A stretch of 64,000 nt of DNA from Variovorax paradoxus (lineage in GTDB: Bacteria > Pseudomonadota > Gammaproteobacteria > Burkholderiales > Burkholderiaceae_C), in the NCBI RefSeq assembly GCF_022009635.1, contig NZ_CP091716.1:248001-312000 (forward strand), given 5' to 3'. The notes under the pieces were generated by a model. It was not told where the DNA came from. It did no database searches and worked only from the letters and a program-made list of their open reading frames with translations. Position numbers and translations under genes: made by a program. This document shows positions 17,488 through 27,316 of the stretch, piece after piece (the stretch's first letter is position 1; the number at the start of each line of letters is the position of its first letter).

Positions 17488-17500
17488 CGAAAAAGGCTCG

Positions 17501-17585
17501 CCCCCAGGCTGCGCGCACTTCGTGTCGCGCACGCCTTCCCCCTACCGGGGGCAACACCTGCGGCCCGGCAAAGCCGGTTCCGCGG
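17501..17585 (+). repeat. Oriented double-hairpin intergenic repeat, copy 2
   Basis: This 85-bp copy has CCCCCAG at its 5' end, CCCCCTACCGGGGG as first hairpin and GCGGCCCGGCAAAGCCGG as second, ending in CCGCGG. It lies between the DUF3100 and M20 genes, in the same orientation as both. Confidence 0.9.
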
Positions 17586-17636
17586 TATTTCCCGAAAAGT
17601 CCTTCCAGTCCCCACTCATCAACCGAGATCATTCCC

Positions 17637-18806
17637 ATGTACCGCGACCCCGAAATCGCCGAAGACACCCGCGCCCGCATGCTGAGCTGGCGCCGCGACA
17701 TCCACGCCAACCCCGAGACCGCCTTCGAGGAGCACCGCACCGCCAACGTCGTCGCCAACGCGCTGATGCTGATGGGCCTGCCGGTGCACCGCGGCCTGGC
17801 CGGCACCGGCGTGGTCGGCACGCTGAAGAACGGCGAAGGCCCGAGCATCGCGCTGCGCGCCGACCTGGACGCGCTCAACATGCAGGAGCTGGGCACGCAG
17901 GCGCATGCCTCCAAGTGCGTCGGCAAGATGCACGCCTGCGGCCATGACGGCCACACGGCCATGCTGCTGGGCGCGGCCGAGCACCTGTCGCGCCACAAGC
18001 CCTTCAAGGGCACGGTGCACTTCGTGTTCCAGCCCGCCGAGGAGAACGAAGGTGGCGGCCGCGTGATGGTGGAAGAGGGCCTGTTCGACCAGTTCCCTGC
18101 CGACGCCGTCTACGGCATGCACAACTTCCCGGCTCTGCCGCGCGGCCAGTTCGCGATCCGCAAGGGCACGATGACGGCTTTTCTCGACACCTTCGAGATC
18201 GTCGTCACCGGCAAGGGCAGCCACGGCGCCATGCCCGAGACCGGCATCGACTCGGTGGTGGTCTCGGCCCAGCTCGTCAACGCGCTGCAGACCATCGTGA
18301 GCCGCCGCACCGGCGCGACCGACTCGGCCGTGGTCAGCGTCACGCAGATCCACGGCGGCGATACCTGGAACGTGATTCCCGAAACGGTGGTGCTGCGCGG
18401 CACCGTGCGCACGCTCGATGCCGCCATCCAGGACAAGACCCAGGCCGCCATGCAGCAGATCTGCGACGGCGTGGCCGCCACGCACGGCGCGAAGGTGGCG
18501 CTCGACTACCGCCGCGGCTACCCCGGCGTGGTCAACACGCCCGCCGAGACCGATGCCGCCGTGGCCGCCGCCGCCAGCCTGGTCGACCGCGCGCAGGTCA
18601 AGACCGACATTCCGCCGGCCATGGGTTCGGAAGACTTCGCCTTCATGCTGCAGAAGCGCCCGGGCGCCTACATCGGCATCGGCGCGGGCGAGGGCCCGAA
18701 CGACCCGAACGTGCACAACCCGTACTACGACTTCAACGACAACATCCTTCCCCTGGGCGCGGCCTACTGGGTGGCGCTGGTCAAGCAGCAACTCCCTGCC
18801 GCATGA
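17637..18806 (+). CDS. M20-family aminoacylase/amidohydrolase (hippurate hydrolase-like)
   Basis: The 389-residue di-zinc amidohydrolase has the M20D pattern: [27 protein letters not shown] with the metal-binding Cys/His/Asp cluster, [16 protein letters not shown] with the catalytic Glu pair, and C-terminal [11 protein letters not shown]. These enzymes hydrolyse N-acyl amino acids such as hippurate. The ATG at 17637 follows the repeat. sdaA starts 8 nt after its stop, so N-acyl-serine or a related compound is a plausible substrate, unproven. Confidence 0.9.
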   Translation: MYRDPEIAEDTRARMLSWRRDIHANPETAFEEHRTANVVANALMLMGLPVHRGLAGTGVVGTLKNGEGPSIALRADLDALNMQELGTQAHASKCVGKMHACGHDGHTAMLLGAAEHLSRHKPFKGTVHFVFQPAEENEGGGRVMVEEGLFDQFPADAVYGMHNFPALPRGQFAIRKGTMTAFLDTFEIVVTGKGSHGAMPETGIDSVVVSAQLVNALQTIVSRRTGATDSAVVSVTQIHGGDTWNVIPETVVLRGTVRTLDAAIQDKTQAAMQQICDGVAATHGAKVALDYRRGYPGVVNTPAETDAAVAAAASLVDRAQVKTDIPPAMGSEDFAFMLQKRPGAYIGIGAGEGPNDPNVHNPYYDFNDNILPLGAAYWVALVKQQLPAA

Positions 18807-18813
18807 TGCGCTG

Positions 18814-20196
<1,383 letters not shown>

Positions 20197-20225
20197 CGGA
20201 GGCTGCGTCAGAATGACCGGCTCAC

Positions 20226-20239
20226 TGTTGTATCCAACA
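20226..20239. promoter_or_regulatory. Inverted repeat upstream of PEP-mutase-like gene
   Basis: TGTTG-TATC-CAACA is a 5-bp inverted repeat with a 4-bp centre, 17 bp upstream of the 20257 start. It resembles GntR-type operators. No GntR gene is in the window, so the regulator would act from elsewhere. Confidence 0.35.
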
Positions 20240-20256
20240 CAGAAAGCCGAGGCCAC

Positions 20257-21087
20257 ATGACCCGCTCCGTCGCCGAAAAGCGCGCCGACTTCCGCGCCCT
20301 CCACGAAAAAGGCTGCTTCGTCATTCCGAACCCCTGGGACACGGGCAGCGCGCGCTACCTCGAAGGCCTGGGCTTCAAGGCGCTGGCCACCACCAGCTCC
20401 GGCTTCGCATGGTCGCAAGGCTATGCCGATGGCGCCTTGTCGCGCGAATACATCCTCGCGCACCTGCGCGAACTGGTGGCCGCCACCGACCTGCCCGTGA
20501 ACGCCGACTTCGAAAACGGTTTTGCCGCCGATGCCCCGGGCGTGGCCGAGAGCGTGCGACTGGCCATCGAGACCGGCGTGGCCGGCCTGTCGATCGAGGA
20601 CTCGACGGGCAACGCCGCCGACCCGCTTTTCCCCGTCGACGTGGCGGTCGAGCGCATGCGCGCCGCGCGCAAGGCCATCGATGCCTCGGGCGCCGACGTG
20701 CTGCTGATCGGCCGCGCCGAGAACTTCTTCGCCGGCCGGCCCGACCTGGACGACGCCATCGCGCGGCTCAAGGCCTATTCGAACGCGGGCGCCGACTGCC
20801 TTTACGCGCCGGGCATCAAGACCCGCGAGCAGATCGCGGCGGTGGTCGCGGCCGTGGCGCCCAAGCCGGTCAACCTGCTGGTCGGCGGCAGCAGCGAACT
20901 GAGCATGGTGGACATCGCCGAACTCGGCGTGCGCCGCGTCAGCGTGGGCGGCGGCATGGCCCGCGCGGCCTGGGGCGGCTTCATGCGCGCGGCGCGCACG
21001 CTCGCCGACGAAGGCCGCTTCGACGGCTTCGCGGACGCCGCGCCGGGCAGCGAACTCAACGCCTTCTTCCGCCCGTTCGCAGGCTGA
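20257..21087 (+). CDS. Isocitrate lyase/PEP mutase superfamily protein
   Basis: The 276-residue TIM-barrel protein has the superfamily landmarks NPWDTGSARYL, NADFENGFA (metal-binding acidic residues) and GLSIEDSTG. The catalytic KKCGH/KRCGH loop of isocitrate and methylisocitrate lyases is missing, so it is probably not one of those lyases. Oxaloacetate decarboxylase or a carboxyphosphonoenolpyruvate-type activity is possible. A ribosome-binding site (GCCGAGGCC) precedes the ATG. Confidence 0.78.
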   Translation: MTRSVAEKRADFRALHEKGCFVIPNPWDTGSARYLEGLGFKALATTSSGFAWSQGYADGALSREYILAHLRELVAATDLPVNADFENGFAADAPGVAESVRLAIETGVAGLSIEDSTGNAADPLFPVDVAVERMRAARKAIDASGADVLLIGRAENFFAGRPDLDDAIARLKAYSNAGADCLYAPGIKTREQIAAVVAAVAPKPVNLLVGGSSELSMVDIAELGVRRVSVGGGMARAAWGGFMRAARTLADEGRFDGFADAAPGSELNAFFRPFAG

Positions 21088-21092
21088 GCACG

Positions 21093-21671
21093 GTGGATGC
21101 GCTGCTCGCCGAGGTGCGTGCCTGCCGCGCATGCGCGGTGCACCTGCCGCTCGGGCCGCGTCCCGTGGTGCAGGCCAGCGCGGGCGCGCGGCTGCTGCTG
21201 GTCGGGCAGGCGCCCAGCCTCACGGTGCACAAGACAGGCGTGCCGTGGGACGACAGGAGCGGCGAACAGCTGCGCCGCTGGCTCGGCGTGGACCGTGCCG
21301 TCTTCTACGACCCCGCGCGCATCGCGCTCATGCCGATGGGCTACTGCTACCCGGGCCGCGGCAAGAGCGGCGACCTGCCGCCGCGCCGCGAGTGCGCCGC
21401 GCTGTGGCACGACAAGCTGCTGGCGCAGATGCCGCGCATCGAACTCACGCTGCTCATAGGCCAGTACGCGCAGCGCCACTTCCTCGGCAAGGCCGCGCGC
21501 GCCAACGTGACCGAGACGGTCGAGGCCTTCGCGGACTACGCGCCGCGCTTCATTCCGCTGCCGCATCCGTCGCCGCGCAACACCGGCTGGTTCAAGCACC
21601 ACCCGTGGTTCGAGAGCGACGTGCTGCCCGTGCTGCGAGAGCGGGTGCGCCTGGCGCTCGGCGCCGCCTGA
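21093..21671 (+). CDS. Uracil-DNA glycosylase family protein with Fe-S cysteines
   Basis: This 192-residue protein has UDG motif 1 (VGQAPS) and motif 2 (LPHPSPRN). Four cysteines in the family 4/5 pattern, Cx2C at the N-terminus (CRAC) and C-x15-C (GYCYPG...RRECAALW), could bind a 4Fe-4S cluster. It probably excises uracil or related lesions, but the LTVHKTGVPWDDRSG loop differs from classical family 4, so substrate range is open. A GTG start at 21093 is used, 5 nt after the previous stop. Confidence 0.75.
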   Translation: MDALLAEVRACRACAVHLPLGPRPVVQASAGARLLLVGQAPSLTVHKTGVPWDDRSGEQLRRWLGVDRAVFYDPARIALMPMGYCYPGRGKSGDLPPRRECAALWHDKLLAQMPRIELTLLIGQYAQRHFLGKAARANVTETVEAFADYAPRFIPLPHPSPRNTGWFKHHPWFESDVLPVLRERVRLALGAA

Positions 21672-21757
21672 CGCGCGCCATACTTCGTCGCGCAACGAAG
21701 CGAGGCTGCGCCTTCGCGGACATCATCCGGGCTTTGCTGCAACAGAAAGCCCGTCTC

Positions 21758-22162
21758 ATGAAACGCGAAGTCATCCGTGTCGAACCGATCTCGACCTGGC
21801 TGGACAACTGGAAAGCGCCGGTCTCGGTCGTCACGCGGCACGGCGACACGGTGTATGTGTCGGGCCTGCCGCCCTTCGATCCGGCCACCGGGCAGGTGGT
21901 GCTCGACGCCTCGCTCGAGCGGCAGGCCGAACTGGTGCTCGAGCAGCTCAGGCTGTGCCTCGAAGCCGCGGGTTCCTCGCTGGACCGGGTGCTCAAGTGC
22001 AACGTGTACTGCACCTCGGTCGAGAAGTTCGCGGCGGTCAACGCCATCTATGCGCGCTACTTTCCGAACGACCCGCCCGCGCGCATCTTCGTCTGCGTGC
22101 CGGCGTGGCCGGGGCGCTTCGACATCGAGATCGACTGCATCGCCGCCGTTCGCGAGGCCTGA
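21758..22162 (+). CDS. RidA/YjgF/YER057c family protein
   Basis: The 134-residue protein has the RidA fold with the carboxylate-binding Arg in PPARIFVCVPAW and a closing FDIEIDCIAAV. RidA enzymes hydrolyse reactive enamine/imine intermediates made by PLP enzymes. The first part (EPISTWLDNWKAPVS) is unlike RidA proper and fits a subgroup often tied to catabolic clusters. It converges with the amidohydrolase gene, 6 bp apart. Confidence 0.88.
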   Translation: MKREVIRVEPISTWLDNWKAPVSVVTRHGDTVYVSGLPPFDPATGQVVLDASLERQAELVLEQLRLCLEAAGSSLDRVLKCNVYCTSVEKFAAVNAIYARYFPNDPPARIFVCVPAWPGRFDIEIDCIAAVREA

Positions 22163-22168
22163 GCGAGG

Positions 22169-23932
22169 TCAGCGCGCCGACGCCACCGGCGTTGCGGCTG
22201 CATCGAAGGGCCGCGCCGCATACACCACGCGCCCGCCCACCACTGTCATCAGCGACGTGGTCTTGCCGATGCGCTCCAGCGGCACGCTGAGGACGTCCTG
22301 GTCGAGCACCGCGAAGTCCGCGAGCTTGCCGACCTCCAGCGTGCCGCGCCGGTTCTCGTCGAAGCTGAACCACGCGCTGCCCGCCGTATAGAGGCGCAGC
22401 GCCTCCTCGCGCGAGGGCGTCTCGTCGGGGCCGCGCATCGCCTTGCCGCTCACCGTCTTGCCGTCGAGCATCCATTGCAGTGCCACGAAGGGGTTGTACG
22501 AGGCCACGCGATGCGCGTCGGTGCCCGCGCCCACGTGCACGCCGGCGCGCAGCGCGGTGCCTATGGGCGGCATGCGCCGTGCCGCGTCGCCGCGCACGGC
22601 GAGCGCGCGGTCGCCCTGGAAGTACATCGCGTCCTGCATGGTCCAGCCGATGCCCAGCGCCTTCATGCGCGCGAGCGTCTCGGGCGAGGCGTCGTCCAGG
22701 TGCGCGATCGACCAGCGCAGGTCCTTGATCGGTACCTCGGCGTTCAGCTTCTCGTACAGCCCGAGCAGATGGTCGACCGAGCCGTTCTCCTGCCAGTGGA
22801 TGGTGACGGCCAGCTTGCGCTGCGCCGCCCACTTGACGAGTTCGTAGAACTTCGCCTTCGCCGCTTCGTCGGGGAAGTTGTTGTTGTACATCGCGAGCGT
22901 CACGCGTTCGCCCAGTCCGTTGAACTTGAGCATGTCGTCGCCGAAGCCCATCGGCAGCATCTGCGTGAGGTCGCGGAACTCCTGCAGCTCGGCGCCGGGC
23001 TTCTGCGCGAACACGCTGTAGGCCACGCGCAGCGTCAGCGCCTTCTCGCGCCACAGCTCGAAGAGCGCCGCGTACTGCGAGGGCGCGATGCTGAAGCCGC
23101 CCGGGTCCACCAGGCCGGTGATGCCGAGCCGGTTCAGCTCGGTGAAGAAGGCGCGCGTGCCGGCCACGTTGTCTTCGTAGGTCGGCTTGGGCAGCTTGTC
23201 GAACAGCGCCGAGATGCCGACGATGTCGCCGCTCATCCAGCCCGGCGCGCCGTCGGGCGACGGCTTCATGCCCGCGGGCAGCGCGCCGGCGGGAACGGCC
23301 AGCGCCTCGAGCGCCTTGGGCGTCATTACCACCGCTTCGTAGAAGAGCTGCACGTACACCGGGTTGTTCGGCGCGGCTTCCTGCAGTTCGGCCAGCGTGG
23401 GGCGGCGGCGCTCGGCGAACTGCTGCTCGGTCCAGCCGCCGGCCACGATCAGCCAGCCGCCGGGGCGCGCGTTGGCGGCGGCGGTGCGGATGCGCGCCAT
23501 CGCCTCGGCGATGCTGCCGGCGCCGATCCAGTTGACTTCCGTCGAGTAGCTGAGCGCGGCGCGCACCGCGTGCATGTGCGAGTCGATCAGGCCGGGGATG
23601 ACGGTGCGCCCGCCCGCGTCCACGGTGCGCGTGGCGGGGCCCGACAGCGCGCGCACCTGCGCGGCGTTGCCGACGGCCACGATGCGCCCGTCGCGCACGG
23701 CAATGGCCTGCGCCATGGTGCCGGCCGCATCGAGCGTGGCGATCTTCGCGTTGGTGACGACGAGGTCCGCCGGTTGCGCCTGTGCGGCAAGGGTCAGGGC
23801 GAAGAGGCTGGCAAGCACCAGCGCCTTGCCAGGGACACCGCGGAACCGGCTTTGCCGGGCCACAGGTGTCGCCCCCTGCAAGGGGGTTGGCGTAGCGACA
23901 CGAAGTGCGCGAAGACTGGGGGTGAGCTTCAT
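22169..23932 (-). CDS. Secreted YtcJ-like amidohydrolase
   Basis: This is an amidohydrolase_3-type metal hydrolase of up to 587 residues. It has GLIDSHMHAV (HxH metal site), TIHWQENGSVDHLL, SIAHLDDA and the late AGTDAHRVAS Asp motif. A signal-peptide core (ALVLASLFALTLAAQAQ) targets it to the periplasm. It is the last gene of the LacI-controlled operon. The ATG at 23932 overlaps the TctC stop, but the first 30 codons are made of repeat copy 3. A GTG at 23863 inside the repeat, preceded by AGGGGG, gives a more normal signal peptide and is a serious alternative. Substrate unknown. Confidence 0.82.
   Translation of the reverse strand: MKLTPSLRALRVATPTPLQGATPVARQSRFRGVPGKALVLASLFALTLAAQAQPADLVVTNAKIATLDAAGTMAQAIAVRDGRIVAVGNAAQVRALSGPATRTVDAGGRTVIPGLIDSHMHAVRAALSYSTEVNWIGAGSIAEAMARIRTAAANARPGGWLIVAGGWTEQQFAERRRPTLAELQEAAPNNPVYVQLFYEAVVMTPKALEALAVPAGALPAGMKPSPDGAPGWMSGDIVGISALFDKLPKPTYEDNVAGTRAFFTELNRLGITGLVDPGGFSIAPSQYAALFELWREKALTLRVAYSVFAQKPGAELQEFRDLTQMLPMGFGDDMLKFNGLGERVTLAMYNNNFPDEAAKAKFYELVKWAAQRKLAVTIHWQENGSVDHLLGLYEKLNAEVPIKDLRWSIAHLDDASPETLARMKALGIGWTMQDAMYFQGDRALAVRGDAARRMPPIGTALRAGVHVGAGTDAHRVASYNPFVALQWMLDGKTVSGKAMRGPDETPSREEALRLYTAGSAWFSFDENRRGTLEVGKLADFAVLDQDVLSVPLERIGKTTSLMTVVGGRVVYAARPFDAAATPVASAR
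23838..23922 (-). repeat. Oriented double-hairpin intergenic repeat, copy 3 (inside coding frame)
   Basis: An 85-bp copy on the minus strand, starting 10 nt after the TctC stop codon. The first hairpin is CCCCCTTGCAGGGGG. In the second hairpin the usual CCTGCGGCC reads CCTGTGGCC, which creates a GTG codon in frame with the amidohydrolase. The repeat is fully open in that frame. Confidence 0.9.
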
Positions 23933-24921
23933 CAGTCGACCTTGATGCTGGCGGCTTTCACGACCTGCTGGGCCTTGCCGGTTTCTTCGACGATGAACTT
24001 GTTGAACTGCGCCGACGGCATCGTGAACGGTTCGGCGCCCAGCTTCTCCAGCCGCTCCTTCAGTTCGGGCGACACCATGATCTTCGCGACCTCGGCCTGC
24101 AGCCGGTCGACCACCGGCTGCGGGGTCTTCGCGGGCGCGAACAGTCCCACCCAGAACAGGTACTCCGAGCCCGGCACGCCGGCCTCCACCGTCGTCGGCG
24201 CGTCGGGCAATGCCGACGAGCGCTTGCCGGTGCCCACGGCCAGCGCCTGCAGCTTGCCGGTCTTGATGAGCGGCAGCGCCGACACCATCGGCGCGAAGAA
24301 CCAGTCCACGCGCCCGGCCATCACCTCGGTCATGGCCTCCGGCGTGCCGCGGAAGGGCACATGCTGCGCGTCGATGCCCGCCGCGAGGCGGAACACCTCG
24401 GCGTTCATGTGCGTGGCCGAGCCGTTGCCGGCGGAGCCGTAGTTGAAGCCGCCCGGCTTGGCCTTGACCTTGGCCACCAGGTCCTTCACGTCGGTGAAGT
24501 GCGAGGGCGCCGTCACCAGCACGTTGGGCAGGCTGGCCATCGGCGTGATGCCGGTGAAGTCTTTCAGCGTGTCGTACGACAGGCCCTTGTAGATCCACGG
24601 GTTCACCAGGTGGCCGGCCGAATGCACCAGCAGCGTGTAGCCGTCGGCCGGCGACTTGGCCGTGATGGCCGCGCCCAGCGTGCCGCCGGCGCCGGGCTTG
24701 TTGTCCACGATCACGCTGGTGCCCAGGGCGGGCCCGAGCTTCTCGGCCACGAGCCGCGCGACGATGTCGGTGCCGCTGCCCGCCGTGAACGGCACGACCA
24801 GCCTGACCGGCTGCGTGCCGGGCCACGGGCCCTGCGCGTGGGCGCCGCCGAGCGCGCAGGCCGCGAGAGTCGCCGCCACGGCCAGCGCGCGCCGGCGGCT
24901 CCAGTTGAGTGTCTTCTTCAT
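23932..24921 (-). CDS. Bug/TctC-family tripartite tricarboxylate transporter binding protein
   Basis: The 329-residue periplasmic binding protein has a signal peptide (RRRALAVAATLAACALGGAHA) and the TctC hallmarks VRLVVPFTAGSGTDIVARL, VIVDNKPGAGGTLGAA and FRGTPEAMTEVMAGRVD. Bug proteins bind carboxylates and aromatic acids. No TctA or TctB membrane partner is encoded here, which is common in this lineage. It lies within the LacI-controlled operon and probably captures that pathway's substrate. Confidence 0.92.
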   Translation of the reverse strand: MKKTLNWSRRRALAVAATLAACALGGAHAQGPWPGTQPVRLVVPFTAGSGTDIVARLVAEKLGPALGTSVIVDNKPGAGGTLGAAITAKSPADGYTLLVHSAGHLVNPWIYKGLSYDTLKDFTGITPMASLPNVLVTAPSHFTDVKDLVAKVKAKPGGFNYGSAGNGSATHMNAEVFRLAAGIDAQHVPFRGTPEAMTEVMAGRVDWFFAPMVSALPLIKTGKLQALAVGTGKRSSALPDAPTTVEAGVPGSEYLFWVGLFAPAKTPQPVVDRLQAEVAKIMVSPELKERLEKLGAEPFTMPSAQFNKFIVEETGKAQQVVKAASIKVD

Positions 24922-24985
24922 GCGTCTTGTCTCCGTTGATTTATTTGGTTGAGCGATGAATGACCGGGAAGAGAGAAGGCGGCGG

Positions 24986-25345
24986 CTACGGCGGCGGTGC
25001 GTTGGTGGGCATCACCAGCGCGACCAGCACCGGCCGGTTCGTGCGGTTCTCCAGCTGGCGCTTTTCGCCGGGCGCGAAGCGGCAGCTGTCGTACTGCTCG
25101 AGCACGTCTTCCTGGTGCGCGCCGTCGATCTCGCCGACCACATGGAGCTGGCCTTCGAGCACGAGATAGAGCTTCTCCATCGGCGAGCCGTCCAGGCCGG
25201 TGTGGCCGCCGGGCAGGATCTGGCTCATGCCCATCCACATCTGCGTGGAGGGGCCGGCTTCCTTGCCTTGCAGGCGCAGGCAGCGCATGTCGAAATGGTT
25301 GGGCGCCTCGTAGTGCGGCGCCTCGCTGAAACGGGTCACGTGCAT
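24986..25345 (-). CDS. Cupin-domain protein
   Basis: This 119-residue single cupin has GGHTGLDGSPMEKLYLVLEG as motif 1 and FAPGEKRQLENRTNRPVLVA as motif 2. Metal ligands are less complete than in canonical cupins: motif 1 has His/Glu, and the motif 2 His is replaced. It may bind a pathway intermediate or act as an isomerase or decarboxylase. It lies between the quinone-reductase-like and tctC genes in the operon. Confidence 0.8.
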   Translation of the reverse strand: MHVTRFSEAPHYEAPNHFDMRCLRLQGKEAGPSTQMWMGMSQILPGGHTGLDGSPMEKLYLVLEGQLHVVGEIDGAHQEDVLEQYDSCRFAPGEKRQLENRTNRPVLVALVMPTNAPPP

Positions 25346-25369
25346 GGGATGTGCTCCAGGGTGGGTTCT

Positions 25370-26377
25370 TCAGGGCCGCAGCACGACGCGGTCGGTGCTG
25401 CCCGAGAGCACCAGCCGGTAGGCGTCCATGGCCTCGTCGAGCGTGAAGTGGCGCGCCACGGGAAAGGGCTTCAGCGTGCCGCGCTCGAAGCCGTCGCGCA
25501 TGGCGTCGAGCTGCGCGGTGCTGGCAATGCAGTCCATCGCCAGCGAGTCGATGCCCACGAAGGTGTGCATGCCCCGGTAGAACGCGAAGATGTCGAAGGG
25601 CACCGCGCGGTCGTGCGTGGCGATGAAGATCTGCGTCGCGCCCTTGGCCATGGCCTTGTTGGCGGCCTCGAAGTAGGCGCTGCCGACGGTGTTGTAGACG
25701 ATGTGCGCGCCGCGCCCGTCGGTAAGCTCACGCACTCGCGCGGCGACGTCGGTGTGGTGGCGCGCGTCGATCACGTCCACGGGCCCGTTCGCGAAGCCCG
25801 CGTAGGGCCCGGCGTGCCGCTGCACCGCGATCACGCGCGCGCCGGCCTGTGAGGCCAGTTGCACTGCCGCCTGCCCGACCTTGCCGTTGGCGCCGAGCAC
25901 CAGCACGGTCTGCCCGGCCTGGGGCATGCCGCTGCGCCGAAAGCCTTCGTACGCGGTGACGAAGGGCACGCCCACCGCGCCGGCCTCGTCCATCGAAATG
26001 CCCCGGGGCTTGGCGCGCAGCGCCTGTTCGGGCAGCACCAGATAGCGCCCGTGCGATCCGTCGCGCGTGATGCCGACGTCGCCGCCGGAGCCGTAGACCT
26101 CGCGCCCGATCCATTCGGCGGGCCCGCTCACCACGGTGCCCGCGAAGTCGCGCCCGGGGGTGCGGGGCCACACGGCCTGCGGCATGATGCCCAGCGTCGC
26201 CTTGACGTCGCTGGGGTTCACCGCGGCGGCGGCGACACGCACGACGGCATGGCCCGCGGGCGGCGCGGGTTCGGCCTGCGGCGCGGCATGGAGCTGCAGC
26301 GCGTCGAGGCTGGCGGCTTTCTCGCTCACGCGCAATGCGCGGGAGGTGTGGGTCGTGTGCATGGCAGCGACGTTCAT
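25370..26377 (-). CDS. MDR-family NADPH:quinone oxidoreductase-like enzyme
   Basis: This 335-residue medium-chain dehydrogenase/reductase lacks zinc ligands. It shows PGRDFAGTVV, the dinucleotide-binding VLVLGANGKVGQAAVQLA and a C-terminal FTLDEAMDAYRLVLSG. It could reduce an enone or quinone; in this operon a role in reducing a ring-cleavage product such as maleylacetate, or a quinone, is conceivable. It starts 48 nt after the BKACE stop. Confidence 0.85.
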   Translation of the reverse strand: MNVAAMHTTHTSRALRVSEKAASLDALQLHAAPQAEPAPPAGHAVVRVAAAAVNPSDVKATLGIMPQAVWPRTPGRDFAGTVVSGPAEWIGREVYGSGGDVGITRDGSHGRYLVLPEQALRAKPRGISMDEAGAVGVPFVTAYEGFRRSGMPQAGQTVLVLGANGKVGQAAVQLASQAGARVIAVQRHAGPYAGFANGPVDVIDARHHTDVAARVRELTDGRGAHIVYNTVGSAYFEAANKAMAKGATQIFIATHDRAVPFDIFAFYRGMHTFVGIDSLAMDCIASTAQLDAMRDGFERGTLKPFPVARHFTLDEAMDAYRLVLSGSTDRVVLRP

Positions 26378-26425
26378 CTCTGGTTTCCTGCTTGCTGTGT
26401 TCTGGGGGCTCGTCGGTGGGGTGCG

Positions 26426-27316
26426 CTAGCTGCGGGCATCCGGAAGACCCAGCATCGCGCGCGCCTCGCGCGGGTTGGCCACTTCGCCTCCAAGGCTCAC
26501 GAGGATGTCGCGCGCCTTCGCCACCAGTTGCGCGTTGCTCTCGGCGAGCACGCCCTTCTCGAGGTAGATGTTGTCTTCCATCCCCACGCGCACATGGCCG
26601 CCCAGCAGCCAGGCCTGAGCGACGATCGGGAACTCCATGCGGCCGATGCCGAAGGCGCTCCAGAAGGCGCCGCGCGGCAGCATGTTGCGCGCGTAGAGCA
26701 GCGTCTCGGGCGTCGGCGCGAAGCCGTACTTCACGCCGAGCACGAAGGTCCACATGGCGGGGCCATCGAGCGTGCCGTCCGCGATCAGGTCCAGCGCCAG
26801 GTTGATGTCGCCCGAATCGAAGATCTCCAGTTCCGGCTTCACGCCCGCCTCGCGCATCACCTTCGCCATGCGGCGCACGTTCTTCGGCGTGTTGATGACC
26901 ACGTCGGGGCCGGAGTTCATGGTGTTCAGGTCGAGCGAACACACATCGGGCCTGATGAGCGCGATGTGCTCCACGCGCTTCTCGGGCGGCAGCAGCGTGG
27001 TGCCGGGCGCGGCGACCTTCGGGTCGTCCTCGCTCGGAATGAAGCGCCCGCCGGGGCCGGTCGTGAGGTTGACGATCAGCTCGCGGTTCTCGCGGCGGAT
27101 GCGGTCCACCACCTCGCGGTACAGCTCCACCTCCATCGACGGCTTGCCGGTTTCCGGATGGCGCACATGAATGTGCACCTGCGCCGCGCCGGCCTCGGCG
27201 GCGGCCAGGCATTCGTCGGCGATCTGCACCGGCGTGATCGGCAGGTGCGGCGTCTGCTCCGGCTTCACGAGGTTGCCCGTGACGGCGCAGGTGATGAGTG
27301 TCTTGGCGGCGCTCAC
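26426..27316 (-). CDS. Beta-keto acid cleavage enzyme (BKACE, DUF849)
   Basis: This 296-residue TIM barrel belongs to the family that reacts a beta-keto acid with acetyl-CoA to give acetoacetate and a new acyl-CoA. Zinc ligands are visible as AQVHIHVRHPETGKPS (two His) and RVGMEDNIY (Glu); VNLTTGPGG and NSGPDVVINTP are also family motifs. Its start overlaps the SDR stop. Known family substrates include 3-keto-5-aminohexanoate, dehydrocarnitine and beta-ketoadipate. In this operon a ring-fission product is the natural candidate. Confidence 0.92.
   Translation of the reverse strand: MSAAKTLITCAVTGNLVKPEQTPHLPITPVQIADECLAAAEAGAAQVHIHVRHPETGKPSMEVELYREVVDRIRRENRELIVNLTTGPGGRFIPSEDDPKVAAPGTTLLPPEKRVEHIALIRPDVCSLDLNTMNSGPDVVINTPKNVRRMAKVMREAGVKPELEIFDSGDINLALDLIADGTLDGPAMWTFVLGVKYGFAPTPETLLYARNMLPRGAFWSAFGIGRMEFPIVAQAWLLGGHVRVGMEDNIYLEKGVLAESNAQLVAKARDILVSLGGEVANPREARAMLGLPDARS

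Noticed and set aside
16044..17636. In-frame N-terminal extension of the M20 hydrolase running across the DUF3100 gene
   Set aside because: Chance open frame out of phase with the permease; the M20 family start is at 17637 after the repeat.
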